Shown here piece after piece: positions 18,889-27,336 of a stretch of DNA of 64,000 bases. Numbering within the stretch: position 1 is the stretch's first letter; the number at the start of each line of letters is the position of its first letter. This DNA is from Telmatospirillum sp. (GTDB lineage: Bacteria > Pseudomonadota > Alphaproteobacteria > Rhodospirillales > Magnetospirillaceae): contig WASQ01000018.1 in assembly GCA_009712185.1 (NCBI GenBank), positions 100,998 through 164,997 of the forward strand, given 5' to 3'. The position numbers and the translations under genes were made by a program. The notes beneath the pieces are model-generated. The model ran no database searches and had not been told where the DNA came from. It worked only from the letters and a program-made list of their open reading frames with translations.

Positions 18889-19578
18889 ATGGCTTTGGCG
18901 GTCGAACTGCGGCAGGTGGTCAAACATTACCGGCGCGGCAAGGAGATGGTGGAGGTTCTGTCCGGCCTGGATCTCGCGGTGCCGGAAGGCGAGTTTCTGG
19001 CGATCATGGGACCGTCGGGGTCGGGCAAGACCACCGTCCTCAATCTGATCGGCGGGCTTGACCGCGCGAATTCCGGCTCCGTGACGGTGTGCGGCGAGAG
19101 GATCGACAGCCTGAACGGGGCGGGTCTGGCGCGCTGGCGGTCGCGGCATGTCGGGTTCATCTTCCAGTTTTACAATCTGATGCCGGGCCTGTCGGCGGAG
19201 CGCAATGTCGAGCTTCCCCTGTTGCTGACCCATCTGTCGCGGGCAGAACGCAAGGCGCATGTGGATATCGCGCTGGAGGTGGTGGGGCTGTCGGACCGGC
19301 GGAGGCACAAGCCGTCGGAACTGTCGGGCGGTCAGCAGCAGCGCATTGCCATCGCCCGGGCGCTGGTCGCGGATCCGACGCTTTTGATCTGCGACGAACC
19401 GACAGGCGACCTGGACCGGCAGACCGCCGACGAGATCCTGGTCCTGCTTCAGACCCTGAACCGGAGGCAGGGAAAGACCATCGTCATGGTGACGCATGAC
19501 CAGAAGGCAGCGGACTATGCGTCGCGTCAGGTCCATGTCGACAAGGGCATGCTGATCGCGCCGGAGGACCGGCCATGA
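18889..19578 (+). CDS. LolD/MacB-type ABC transporter ATP-binding protein
   Basis: A 229-residue nucleotide-binding subunit. ATG 18889 starts the conserved region (MALAVELRQVVKHYRRG); in-frame sequence further upstream has no family resemblance. Walker A is GPSGSGKTT, the signature is LSGGQQQRIAIARAL, Walker B is LLICDEPTGDLD, and the H-loop is MVTHDQKAA. It belongs to the type VII (MacB/LolCDE/FtsE) group, which couples ATP use to mechanical motion rather than classical transport. Its stop overlaps the next start by ATGA, which shows tight coupling with the permease. Confidence 0.92.
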   Translation: MALAVELRQVVKHYRRGKEMVEVLSGLDLAVPEGEFLAIMGPSGSGKTTVLNLIGGLDRANSGSVTVCGERIDSLNGAGLARWRSRHVGFIFQFYNLMPGLSAERNVELPLLLTHLSRAERKAHVDIALEVVGLSDRRRHKPSELSGGQQQRIAIARALVADPTLLICDEPTGDLDRQTADEILVLLQTLNRRQGKTIVMVTHDQKAADYASRQVHVDKGMLIAPEDRP

Positions 19579-20720
19579 AATATATCCCGCTGGTGTGGTC
19601 GGGGCTCTGGCGGAAACGGACGCGGACGATTCTGACCTTCGCGTCGATCGTCGTGGCCTTCTTGCTGTTCGGACTGTTGCAGGGCGTGAATGCGGCGTTC
19701 GGCGTGGGTGTTCAGTCCAGCCGTCTCGACCGGCTTTACGTCCAAAGCCGGGTCAGTTTCACCGATCCCCTGCCGATGGGGCATCTCGCCCAGATCCAGA
19801 CGGTCAAGGGCATCGACGGGATTTCCTATGCCAACTGGTTCGGCGGCTACTATCAGGATCAGAAGAACTTCGTGTTCTCCTATCCCGTGGAAGCCGAAAC
19901 CTATTTCGCCCTCTACCCCGAGATCCGGATTCCTCCGGAACAGCTTCAGGCACTGCTTAAAACCCGCACCGGCGCGCTGGTCGGGTCGGAGCTGGCACGC
20001 AAATTCGGCTGGAAGATCGGCGACAAGGTGCCGCTGAAATCCCAGATCTGGACCCATCCCGACGGCACGTCGGACTGGGTCTTCGACATCGTGGGTATTT
20101 TCGACTGGCCGGGTGATGCGAACCAGTCCAGAGCGTTTTATTTCAACCATACCTATTTCGATGAAGGACGCGCCTTCGGCAAGGGAACCGTCGGCTGGTA
20201 TATCGTTCATCTTGCGGATGTCACGAAGGGCCCCGAAGTCGGCAAGGCGATCGACGCTTTGTTCGCCAACTCCCCGAATGAAACCAAGACTCAGAACGAA
20301 AAGGAAAGCACCCAGGCCTTTCTGCGCCAGTTCGGCGATATCAACTTCATCGTCAGCAGTATCATCGGCGCAGTCTTCTTCACCCTGCTGTTCCTGACGG
20401 GCAACACGATGATGCAGTCGATCCGTGAACGCCTGCCGGAATTCGCGATCCTGAAGACGCTGGGGTTCACCGACGGTGCCGTTCTGGCGCTGGTGCTGGC
20501 GGAATCCCTGCTGCTCTGCCTGACGGCGGCGCTGATCGGGCTGGGGCTGGCCGCACTGATGTTCCCCTATCTCAAGGCCTTCGTCGGTGTGTTGTCGCTT
20601 CCTTTGCAGGTGGTGTCCCTCGGGGGCGGGCTGGCCGTTCTGCTGGCGCTGGTGATCGGGGGGATTCCGGCCCTGAAGGCCAAGAAGCTTGTGATCGTCG
20701 ACAGCCTGAGGGGGCAGTGA
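19575..20720 (+). CDS. FtsX/MacB-type ABC permease 1
   Basis: A 381-residue permease with the four-helix FtsX layout: helix 1 near residues 16-38 (RTILTFASIVVAFLLFGLLQ), a long periplasmic domain (about 40-265), and three helices at the C-terminus (VSSIIGAVFFTLLFLTGNTMM, LALVLAESLLLCLTAALIGL, VVSLGGGLAVLLALVIGG). The helical loop RLPEFAILKTLGFTDGAVLAL is the family signature. It starts inside the ATPase stop codon and is followed after 1 base by a second permease of the same type. Confidence 0.9.
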   Translation: MKYIPLVWSGLWRKRTRTILTFASIVVAFLLFGLLQGVNAAFGVGVQSSRLDRLYVQSRVSFTDPLPMGHLAQIQTVKGIDGISYANWFGGYYQDQKNFVFSYPVEAETYFALYPEIRIPPEQLQALLKTRTGALVGSELARKFGWKIGDKVPLKSQIWTHPDGTSDWVFDIVGIFDWPGDANQSRAFYFNHTYFDEGRAFGKGTVGWYIVHLADVTKGPEVGKAIDALFANSPNETKTQNEKESTQAFLRQFGDINFIVSSIIGAVFFTLLFLTGNTMMQSIRERLPEFAILKTLGFTDGAVLALVLAESLLLCLTAALIGLGLAALMFPYLKAFVGVLSLPLQVVSLGGGLAVLLALVIGGIPALKAKKLVIVDSLRGQ

Positions 20721-20721
20721 C

Positions 20722-21900
20722 ATGCTGCGCGGCGCGCTGACCATAACGCTTCTCAATCTGGCGGAGATCCCGAAGCGGATCGGAGCCTCGCTGGTGGTCG
20801 TCATCGGTATCGCCGGTGTCGTCGGCGTTCTGATTTCCGTCCTGGCGATGGCCGACGGATTCCTGAACACCATGGAAAGGACCGGGCGTCCCGATCGTGC
20901 GATCGTGCTTCGTGGCGGTTCGAACTCGGAACTGGCCAGCACACTTGCGCGCGACGCCACTCTTGCCATCATGGATGGACCGGGCGTGAAGGCGGACGAC
21001 TCCGGCCATGCCATCGCTTCGGCGGAAATGGTCGCGATCGTCGAACTTCCGCTGCGTCAGAGCGGCACCGCGGCCAATGTCACCCTTCGGGGAGTGGGGC
21101 CGGCCGCTTTCCGTCTCAGGCCCGACATCCGGATTGTCGCGGGCAGAACCTTCAAGCCCGGTCTTCGCGAGGTGATCGTCGGCAAGAACGCGATGACGCA
21201 GTTTTCCGGGATCGATCCCGGCAGCCGGGTCGCGCTGCGCGACAGCGAATGGACTGTGGTCGGCGTCTTCGACAGCGATGACAGTCACGGTTCCGAAATC
21301 ATGGCCGATGTCGATACGCTGTCGGCCGCCTATCGGCGGACCCTGTTCCAGAGCGTCACCGTGCTGCTGGACTCCCCAGACCGGTTCGACGCCTTCAAGT
21401 CGGCGCTTGAACATGATCCCCGTCTTTCGGTCGAGGTTGTGCGCGAGCCTGCCTATTACGCGCGCCTGTCCGAGCAACTGGGCCGCATCCTGACTTTCGT
21501 CGCCTATACGGTTGGAGGAATCATGGCGCTGGGAGCCCTGTTCGGCGCGCTCAACACCATGTATAGCGCCGTCAGTTCCCGGTCGGTCGAGATCGCAACG
21601 CTGCGCGCGTTGGGATTCGGGGCCGGGGCGATCCTGATCTCGGTGTTCACGGAGGCGGTTCTGCTGTCGCTTTTGGGGGCGGTGATCGGCGCGGCGGCGG
21701 CCTGGGCCTTCTTCAATGGCAATGCCGTCAATTCGCTGGGCGGTAACTTCACCCAGGTGGTGTTCCATCTCCGGGTGTCCGCCGGCCTTGTGGCGACGGG
21801 CATTCTGTGGGCGGTCGTGATCGGTCTTCTGGGCGGGCTGTTCCCCGCGCTTCGCGCCGTCCGTCGCCCGGTCGTGGACGCTTTGCGGGGGGCCGTCTGA
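20722..21900 (+). CDS. FtsX/MacB-type ABC permease 2
   Basis: A 392-residue partner of the preceding permease, with the same layout: first helix (SLVVVIGIAGVVGVLISVLA), periplasmic domain about residues 45-270, then three helices starting ILTFVAYTVGGIMALGALFG. The coupling-helix signature is SRSVEIATLRALGFGAGAIL. Having two different permeases with one ATPase suggests a heterodimer, as in LolCDE, with the adaptor added. It ends at 21900, facing a convergent toxin-antitoxin pair. Confidence 0.9.
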   Translation: MLRGALTITLLNLAEIPKRIGASLVVVIGIAGVVGVLISVLAMADGFLNTMERTGRPDRAIVLRGGSNSELASTLARDATLAIMDGPGVKADDSGHAIASAEMVAIVELPLRQSGTAANVTLRGVGPAAFRLRPDIRIVAGRTFKPGLREVIVGKNAMTQFSGIDPGSRVALRDSEWTVVGVFDSDDSHGSEIMADVDTLSAAYRRTLFQSVTVLLDSPDRFDAFKSALEHDPRLSVEVVREPAYYARLSEQLGRILTFVAYTVGGIMALGALFGALNTMYSAVSSRSVEIATLRALGFGAGAILISVFTEAVLLSLLGAVIGAAAAWAFFNGNAVNSLGGNFTQVVFHLRVSAGLVATGILWAVVIGLLGGLFPALRAVRRPVVDALRGAV

Positions 21901-21908
21901 CACTCCGG

Positions 21909-21924
21909 GCGCGGGGCCCCGCGC
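21909..21924. terminator. 16-bp GC palindrome between convergent genes
   Basis: GCGCGGGGCCCCGCGC is a perfect palindrome 8 bases after the permease stop and 40 bases before the toxin gene end. It could act as a stop signal for either strand, but no T run is present. Confidence 0.35.
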
Positions 21925-21964
21925 GTCATTCGTGCACTGACTTATTCAAAAGGATCCCCTTGCG

Positions 21965-22294
21965 TCAGTCGGCCAGTCCCATGACGAATGCAACGGCCGT
22001 ATCCAATTTGGCGATTTCCTCGACGGTCAAATGGCCGATCACCTGGCCCGCACGCTCGCGCCTTACCGCGACCGGATTATCAACCATGATTTGCGACCGT
22101 TCCCGCAGGCCATTTGTTTCGGTTGGCTCGACGGTTACTCGAAAATCCGGTGCGTCCGCGAGTGCAGTCGTTGTCTGACAAATGATGACCGATGCATGAC
22201 TCTCCGGAAATGCGTCGGTCTGGACCACCACGGCAGGTCGGGGTTTCCCGTCGCCGCCGTTGACAGCCGCTACCGCGACATCACCGCGCCTCAT
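21965..22294 (-). CDS. MazF/PemK-family mRNA interferase toxin
   Basis: A 109-residue protein starting at 22294 (MRRGDVAVAAVNGG). MazF hallmarks are the N-terminal RRGDV, the KPRPAVVVQTD segment, the ICQTTTALADAPDFRVTVEP strand region, and IMVDNPVAVRRERAGQVIGHL near the C-terminus. Such toxins cut mRNA at short sequences. Its start lies 14 bases inside the antitoxin gene, so the toxin is made only when the antitoxin is translated. A longer in-frame extension to 22435 runs antisense to nothing useful and has no ribosome site. Confidence 0.87.
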   Translation of the reverse strand: MRRGDVAVAAVNGGDGKPRPAVVVQTDAFPESHASVIICQTTTALADAPDFRVTVEPTETNGLRERSQIMVDNPVAVRRERAGQVIGHLTVEEIAKLDTAVAFVMGLAD

Positions 22295-22487
22295 CGAACT
22301 CGGCCATCTCTTCGATCCAGTCCAATGCGTCACGTTCCGACGCCGGCGACAGCCGTGCCACCTGCGCTGCAATCCTCTCGCGAGTGGCGGCGGCGCGGGC
22401 ATCGGGCACCACCAGGCGCACCTCGCGCAATCCACTTTGACGGCGCCTCGCCCGCATGGCCCTCATTCGTTCGGCGGGGTTTGCCAT
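22281..22487 (-). CDS. MazE-like antitoxin (DUF3018 type)
   Basis: A 68-residue protein with GAGGAA a few bases before ATG 22487. It has an Arg-rich N-terminus (ERMRAMRARRRQSGL), then LREVRLVVPDARAAATRERI, typical of the short DNA-binding antitoxins annotated as MazE-like/DUF3018, and an acidic C-terminal tail (DWIEEMAEFDEAR) likely to cover the toxin. It is first in the pair and overlaps the toxin gene. Autoregulation is expected from the family but no operator was identified. Confidence 0.8.
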   Translation of the reverse strand: MANPAERMRAMRARRRQSGLREVRLVVPDARAAATRERIAAQVARLSPASERDALDWIEEMAEFDEAR

Positions 22488-22796
22488 TTATTCCTCACAT
22501 CCCGTAACGCGTTACGAATAGTTGCACAAGCTCTGCTTTTTTCAATGTTCGAAGGCCACTCCGGCATAGGTGTGCTGATCTGTTTTTTGGGCTCTTTTGT
22601 TTGTGTCGATGTACTCTGGATGGATCCTGCCGGCCGGGCGGAAAATGGAAAGGCGGGGCGCAATCAGCGGGTCGCGCCCCGGCGGCCCCGGCGGCAATGC
22701 CGCCGCCGGGCGCGACGGGCTCCTTGCCGTCCGCCGCCATCCTGTCCGATAATGACGCCTTTTCCACAGTCCCGGCCCCGCCGGGAGAGGAGTCTT
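22488..22796. other. Divergent intergenic region, antitoxin / CNNM transporter
   Basis: 309 bases without a supported gene. The antitoxin promoter is probably in the less GC-rich part around 22500-22620. Near 22686-22709 there is a strong hairpin (CCCGGCGGC with its complement, loop of 6), in the likely 5' leader of the CNNM gene. Confidence 0.35.
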
Positions 22797-24158
22797 ATGT
22801 CGGATGCCGATGGCAGTATGCTGATTCTTGACTGTCTCAGCATATTGGCCGTTCTGGTGCTTGTCGCCGCCAACGGTTTTTTTGTCGCCGCCGAGTTTTC
22901 TCTGGTTGCTGTGCGTCGCAGCCGGGTGGCCGAACTGGTGGCGGTGGGGCGGCGCAACGCCCCGCTTTTGCGGCGCGCCGTCGATGACCTTGACGCCCAT
23001 CTTGCCGCGACGCAACTGGGCGTCACCATTTCCTCCCTCGCTCTCGGCTGGATCGGGGAGCCGGCGCTCTCCCGGCTGATTGAGCCCGCTCTGGTCTGGC
23101 TGCCGGGCTCCTTTGCCCGCGCCGGCGCCCACGCCCTGTCGGTCGCGATCGCGTTCGTGGCGATCACCGCGCTGCATATCGTGCTGGGGGAGCTGGCGCC
23201 CAAAAGTCTTGCCCTTCAACGCAGCGAGACGACGGCGCTTGGGGTGGTGAGACCGCTGTCGGCGTTCCTGTTTCTGCTGCGGCCGGCGATCGCCACGCTG
23301 AACGGTCTGGGCAACTTTGTCATTCGGACCGTGGGATTGAAGCCTGGCGAAAGCGGCGAGACGCCACATTCCGCCCAGGAATTGAAGATCCTGGTCGAAG
23401 CCAGCCAGGATGCCGGCCTTCTCGACGACACCCAGGAAGAGGTGATGGTCCGCGCCATCAAGGCGGGCGAACGGCGGATCGGGGATATCATGACACCGCG
23501 CCGGGATGTCGAATGGATCGACGTTGCCGCCGGTCGGCAGGAAATGGTGGCGGCGATCCGTGCCAGCCGGCATGACCAGCTTCTGGTCGGGGGAGGGACG
23601 ATCGACGCGCCGCTCGGCATGGTCCTGAAGACCGATCTGCTGAACCAGTTGCTCGATGGGAGGGAGCCTGATCCGATGGCCGCCCTGCGCCAGCCCCTGG
23701 TGGTCCACGAGGCGACACCGCTGTTCAAAGTCCTGGAGCAATTCAAACGGTCACCGGTCTGTCTTGCCATCGTCCTTGACGAATACGGAAATCTGGAGGG
23801 GATCGCGACCCAGACGGACCTTCTGGAGGCCTTCGCCGGGGACCTTCCCGACGGGAATGAGGAAGTGCCGGATATCGTCGAGCGCGAAGACGGGACCCTG
23901 GTGATCGACGGCCTCGCTTCGGTCCACGAGATCTTCGACCGTCTGGGCATCCGCCTGCGTCCGGACCGGGACGTTCACACGATCGCGGGTTTCATCCTGA
24001 CACTGGCGCAACATGTGCCTGAGGCGGGAGAAACCTTTGGCGTTGACGGATGGAGATTCTCCATCCTGGCGATGGACGGCCGGCGGATCGACCGTCTGGA
24101 GGCAAAACGAGCCACGGCGGGAAACCCGGGGATCGATGTGTCATCCGGAGGGCGTTAG
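22797..24158 (+). CDS. CNNM/CorC-type (hemolysin-family) transporter with CBS domains
   Basis: A 453-residue inner-membrane protein; ATG 22797 has GGGAGAGGAG upstream. Order of domains: DUF21/CNNM membrane region (about 1-190, with AANGFFVAAEFSLVAVRRSR and HIVLGELAPKSLALQ), a CBS pair (about 205-335, starting RRIGDIMTPRRDVEWID, second near VCLAIVLDEYGNLEGIATQTD), and the C-terminal CorC/HlyC domain (about 350-435, DGLASVHEIFDRLGI). CNNM proteins are linked to Mg2+ or Co2+ efflux; the old hemolysin name is misleading. Stands alone, convergent with oxyR. Confidence 0.9.
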   Translation: MSDADGSMLILDCLSILAVLVLVAANGFFVAAEFSLVAVRRSRVAELVAVGRRNAPLLRRAVDDLDAHLAATQLGVTISSLALGWIGEPALSRLIEPALVWLPGSFARAGAHALSVAIAFVAITALHIVLGELAPKSLALQRSETTALGVVRPLSAFLFLLRPAIATLNGLGNFVIRTVGLKPGESGETPHSAQELKILVEASQDAGLLDDTQEEVMVRAIKAGERRIGDIMTPRRDVEWIDVAAGRQEMVAAIRASRHDQLLVGGGTIDAPLGMVLKTDLLNQLLDGREPDPMAALRQPLVVHEATPLFKVLEQFKRSPVCLAIVLDEYGNLEGIATQTDLLEAFAGDLPDGNEEVPDIVEREDGTLVIDGLASVHEIFDRLGIRLRPDRDVHTIAGFILTLAQHVPEAGETFGVDGWRFSILAMDGRRIDRLEAKRATAGNPGIDVSSGGR

Positions 24159-24294
24159 CGCATTGACACAAACAAAAAAGTCATGTGGCAGGTCAATGCA
24201 TCTGAGCCGGAGCGGCGTTTAAGCCTTGAAAAGGCGGAGCGTTTTCGCTCATGCGAGGGTCTCGCGCACGGAACATTTTGAATCAGTCAGCGCA

Positions 24295-25200
24295 TCAGCG
24301 TGCCGCTTTGACCACGTCCGGCAGGTTGGATCGCAACAGCGTCGCCAGATCCCGCAATTCCGGACCATGAGCGCCCCCGTCGCGCCAGACCAGGCCGATC
24401 AAACGGGTGGGAGGGTGGTCGAACGGACGGACTGCGATCTGGGGGTCGTCTAATCCCTCGGCCGCGACATAGAGGGCCGGTAACAGCGTGAGTCCCAGCC
24501 CGGTTGCGACCATCTGGCGCAGTGAATCGAGGCTGGTGGCGCGAAAGCTGGCCTGTTCGCGGGCGCCTGCGATCCGGCAGAAGGCCAGCGCCTGATCCCT
24601 GAGGCAGTGGCCTTCCTCCAGCAGCAGCAATTCCTCCCCGGCGAGATCGGACGCGGTCAGCGTTTCCGCCGTGACCAGCCGGTGTCCGAGTGGAAGCGTC
24701 GCCCACAGCGGTTCTCGGAACAGCGGCAGCGCCTGGCGATCCGCGCCGTCGTCGATCGAAACCAGCATGGCGTCGATGTCGCCCCGTTCGAGATCGGCGC
24801 GCAGACGGCCCGCCGGTTCCTCGCGCAGGTAAAGCTTCAGATCGCCAAAGCGTTCACGGATGGCCGGCAGAACATGGGGCAGCAGATAGGGCCCCAACGT
24901 CGGCAGCAGACCGAGACGGAGCACGCCGTTGAAGACCCGGGCGGACCGTTGCGCCACCGCCTGAAAATCCGCCACGTCGCGCAAAATAGCGCGCGCCCGC
25001 GCCGCAAGCTCCTCCCCCAGGGGAGTCATCAGGACCCGATGGCGCGTGCGTTCCACCAGGATCACCCCCAGGGCGTCCTCCAGCGTCTGGATCTGGCTGC
25101 TGAGGGCGGGCTGCGGGACATGGCAGCGCTCGGCCGCCCTGCCGAAATGGAGGGTTTCCGAGACCGCGACGAGGCAGCGGAGCTGTCGGAGGGTAATCAT
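24295..25200 (-). CDS. oxyR: OxyR-type hydrogen-peroxide-sensing LysR regulator
   Basis: With the start at 25200 the protein has 301 residues and its redox cysteines fall exactly at 199 and 208 in GHCLRDQALAFC, the same numbers as in E. coli OxyR; this supports both the identity and the start. The N-terminal helix-turn-helix is FGRAAERCHVPQPALSSQIQTLE. The sensor domain contains GLLPTLGPYLLPHVLP and FRATSLDSLRQMVATGLGLTLLP, both OxyR-like. Peroxide forms a disulfide between the two cysteines and activates target genes. It is divergent from terC with a likely OxyR site between them. Confidence 0.9.
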   Translation of the reverse strand: MITLRQLRCLVAVSETLHFGRAAERCHVPQPALSSQIQTLEDALGVILVERTRHRVLMTPLGEELAARARAILRDVADFQAVAQRSARVFNGVLRLGLLPTLGPYLLPHVLPAIRERFGDLKLYLREEPAGRLRADLERGDIDAMLVSIDDGADRQALPLFREPLWATLPLGHRLVTAETLTASDLAGEELLLLEEGHCLRDQALAFCRIAGAREQASFRATSLDSLRQMVATGLGLTLLPALYVAAEGLDDPQIAVRPFDHPPTRLIGLVWRDGGAHGPELRDLATLLRSNLPDVVKAAR

Positions 25201-25209
25201 GGATTGGTA

Positions 25210-25246
25210 ATAAGATAAACCTATCACCATTACAATCTTAATCTAT
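25210..25246. promoter_or_regulatory. Probable OxyR operator between oxyR and terC
   Basis: Two A-n-CTAT half-sites (CTAT at 25221 and 25243) lie 22 bases apart, which is the spacing between equivalent half-sites in the OxyR consensus. The partner ATAG half-sites are weaker: ATAA at 25210 and ACAA at 25232. The region is AT-rich and lies just upstream of the oxyR start. Confidence 0.5.
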
Positions 25247-25333
25247 TGGAAATATAAAGCGGAACGATCCACCTTCTACCCACAAGCCGTGTTCCCGGAT
25301 CCCGGAGAGGCGCGGCGGGACAGGGATAAGAGA

Positions 25334-26281
25334 GTGAACCCGGAAGTCATGCTTGTGATCGCCGTCGCCGTCGTTGCCATCGGATTTCTGGGGCTGGACC
25401 TGATCCTGTCGCGGAACCATCCCGACAAGGCGGGGAGCCCGCTGTTGTGGAGCGGCATCTGGATCGGCTGCGCGCTGGCGTTCGCCGTCGCTCTGCTGGC
25501 GTGGCGCGGGCAGGAGACCGCGGTCCAGTTCGTGACCGGCTATCTGATCGAATTCTCCCTGTCGGTCGACAATCTGTTCGTCTTCCTGCTGCTGTTCTCG
25601 CAGTTTGCGGTACCGGCCCATCTTCAGCATCGGGTTCTGTCCTGGGGCGTGCTGGGGGCGGTGATCATGCGGATCGTGATGATCGCCGCCGGCGGCGCCC
25701 TGGTGGAACATTTTCACTGGATCCTGTGGCTGTTCGGCGCCTTCCTGGCCGTCACCGGGCTCAAGATGCTGCTGGTCCGCGACAAGGGGAGCGTCAATGT
25801 GCGGCCGCCGCTGCGCTGGCTCTCGCGCTATCTTCCGGTAAGCGACACAGCCCACGACGGCCGCTTTCTGGTGCGGATCGACGGGCGGAGGATGGTGACA
25901 CCGCTGTTCATCGCCCTTTTATCCGTCGAGGCCGCCGATGTGATGTTCGCGGTCGATTCGATCCCGGCGATTTTCGCGGTGACCACGGATCCGCTGGTGG
26001 TGGCGACGTCCAACATCTTTGCGATCCTGGGGCTCCGCTCCATGTATTTCGTCCTGGCGGGATTTGCGGAGCGCCTGCGCTATCTGAAGCACGGGCTGGC
26101 GGTCATCCTGCTGTTCATCGGCGCCCGGATGCTGGTTGCCGATCTGTATCCGGTCCCGGTCACCGTCGCGCTGGGGGTGACTGTCGGGATCCTGTCCCTG
26201 GCGGTCATCGCCTCGCTGATCAGAACCAGGGACAAAAAGCCGGGGTCCGACCGGCATTGCGACAGCGCGTCTTTCAACTGA
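25334..26281 (+). CDS. TerC/Alx family membrane protein (likely metal, Mn2+, exporter)
   Basis: GTG 25334 is preferred (AGGGA 7 bases upstream), giving 315 residues with about nine membrane helices. Family marks are FVTGYLIEFSLSVDNLFVF and LSVEAADVMFAVDSIPAIFA, whose acidic residues in helices bind metal, followed by NIFAILGLRSMYFVL. TerC proteins were first tied to tellurite resistance; recent work on Alx/MeeY links them to manganese export. It is divergent from oxyR and 20 bases upstream of a Bax-inhibitor-1 gene, which fits an oxidative-stress role (inference). Confidence 0.9.
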   Translation: MNPEVMLVIAVAVVAIGFLGLDLILSRNHPDKAGSPLLWSGIWIGCALAFAVALLAWRGQETAVQFVTGYLIEFSLSVDNLFVFLLLFSQFAVPAHLQHRVLSWGVLGAVIMRIVMIAAGGALVEHFHWILWLFGAFLAVTGLKMLLVRDKGSVNVRPPLRWLSRYLPVSDTAHDGRFLVRIDGRRMVTPLFIALLSVEAADVMFAVDSIPAIFAVTTDPLVVATSNIFAILGLRSMYFVLAGFAERLRYLKHGLAVILLFIGARMLVADLYPVPVTVALGVTVGILSLAVIASLIRTRDKKPGSDRHCDSASFN

Positions 26282-26301
26282 GGAAAAGCAAGGAGAGTGT
26301 C

Positions 26302-27030
26302 ATGTCTTCCTATGAACGATATCCATCGCAGGCGGCGTGGGGGGCGGCCGGCGCCGGGCTGGCGTCGTTCAATGACGCCCTGCGACGCCATATGCTGCGT
26401 ATCTACAACATGATGATGCTGGGGCTCGCGGTCACCGGTCTTGTGGCCGCCGTCGTCGCCTCGACACCGGCGATCTATGTGCCCATCTTCACGACACCGC
26501 TCAAATGGGTGGTGATGCTGGCCCCCCTTGGCTTCGTGATGGTGCTGTCCTGGCGGTTCGAGCAGATGTCGGCGGGCGGGGTCGAAGCCCTGTTCTGGGC
26601 GTTCTCCGCAGTCATGGGCCTGTCGATGGCCTCGATCTTCTTGGTGTTCACCGGCACCAGCATCGCCCGGGTGTTTTTTATCACCGCCGCGATGTTCGCC
26701 GGCACCAGCCTCTATGGTTATGTCACCAAGGCGGATCTGTCGAAAATGGGCTCCTTCCTGGTGATGGGCCTGATCGGCATGGTGATCGCAAGTCTCGTCA
26801 ACATCTTCATCGGCTCCACCATGATCCAGTTCATGGTGTCGGCGGTCGGCGTTCTGGTGTTCACGGGTCTGACCGCCTATGACACCCAGCGCATCCGCGA
26901 CAGCTTCTCGGAAAACCACGCCCATGAGACGTCGCGGAAGCTGGCGGTGATGGGGGCACTGACGCTTTATCTGAACTTCATCAATTTGTTCCAGTCCCTT
27001 CTTCATCTTATGGGACAGCGCGAGGAATAA
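26302..27030 (+). CDS. Bax inhibitor-1 (YccA/YbhL) family membrane protein
   Basis: A 242-residue protein with seven hydrophobic helices. AAGGAGAG precedes ATG 26302. The N-terminus has LRRHMLRIYNMMMLGLAVTG, the middle EALFWAFSAVMGLSMASIFL and SLYGYVTKADLSKMGSFLVMG, and the end the family signature TGLTAYDTQRIRD followed by ALTLYLNFINLFQSLLHLMG. Conserved Asp in the last part may form a pH-sensing pair in this calcium-leak family. It is probably co-transcribed with terC. Confidence 0.93.
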   Translation: MSSYERYPSQAAWGAAGAGLASFNDALRRHMLRIYNMMMLGLAVTGLVAAVVASTPAIYVPIFTTPLKWVVMLAPLGFVMVLSWRFEQMSAGGVEALFWAFSAVMGLSMASIFLVFTGTSIARVFFITAAMFAGTSLYGYVTKADLSKMGSFLVMGLIGMVIASLVNIFIGSTMIQFMVSAVGVLVFTGLTAYDTQRIRDSFSENHAHETSRKLAVMGALTLYLNFINLFQSLLHLMGQREE

Positions 27031-27336
27031 GGGGGCGGGCGTCCGCTACGCTTCCTGAAGGTGGGGCTCCGGCGTTCGCGCCGGAGTCCGCCGCCCGGCG
27101 CGGCGGATGGACCGCCAGCGGCGCGGAAGCCGGTGTCTCCGTTTTTTTCACGATCTCTCTTGCCAGCCGGCAAGATCGCCATGATGTTGCCATTCCCGGC
27201 AATCTATGATGAACGGCTATAAGACCCGGGTCCGTTGAAGGGGGCGGGGATTTTCCGTGCGATACGGATTGCCGATGACGAGATCACGTCTGTTTTCAGG
27301 GCCGCGGGTGCGTGGCGCCGGACCGTTCGACCGGTG
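27031..27336. terminator. Intergenic region with two adjacent hairpins after the terC operon
   Basis: A perfect 8-bp stem closed by a TTCG tetraloop (CTCCGGCG, 27067-27086) is followed one base later by a second stem (CCGCCG ... CGGCGG, 27088-27106). No T run follows. The TTCG loop is very stable and suggests an RNA 3' end or stabiliser. No gene is supported in the remaining bases to 27336. Confidence 0.5.
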
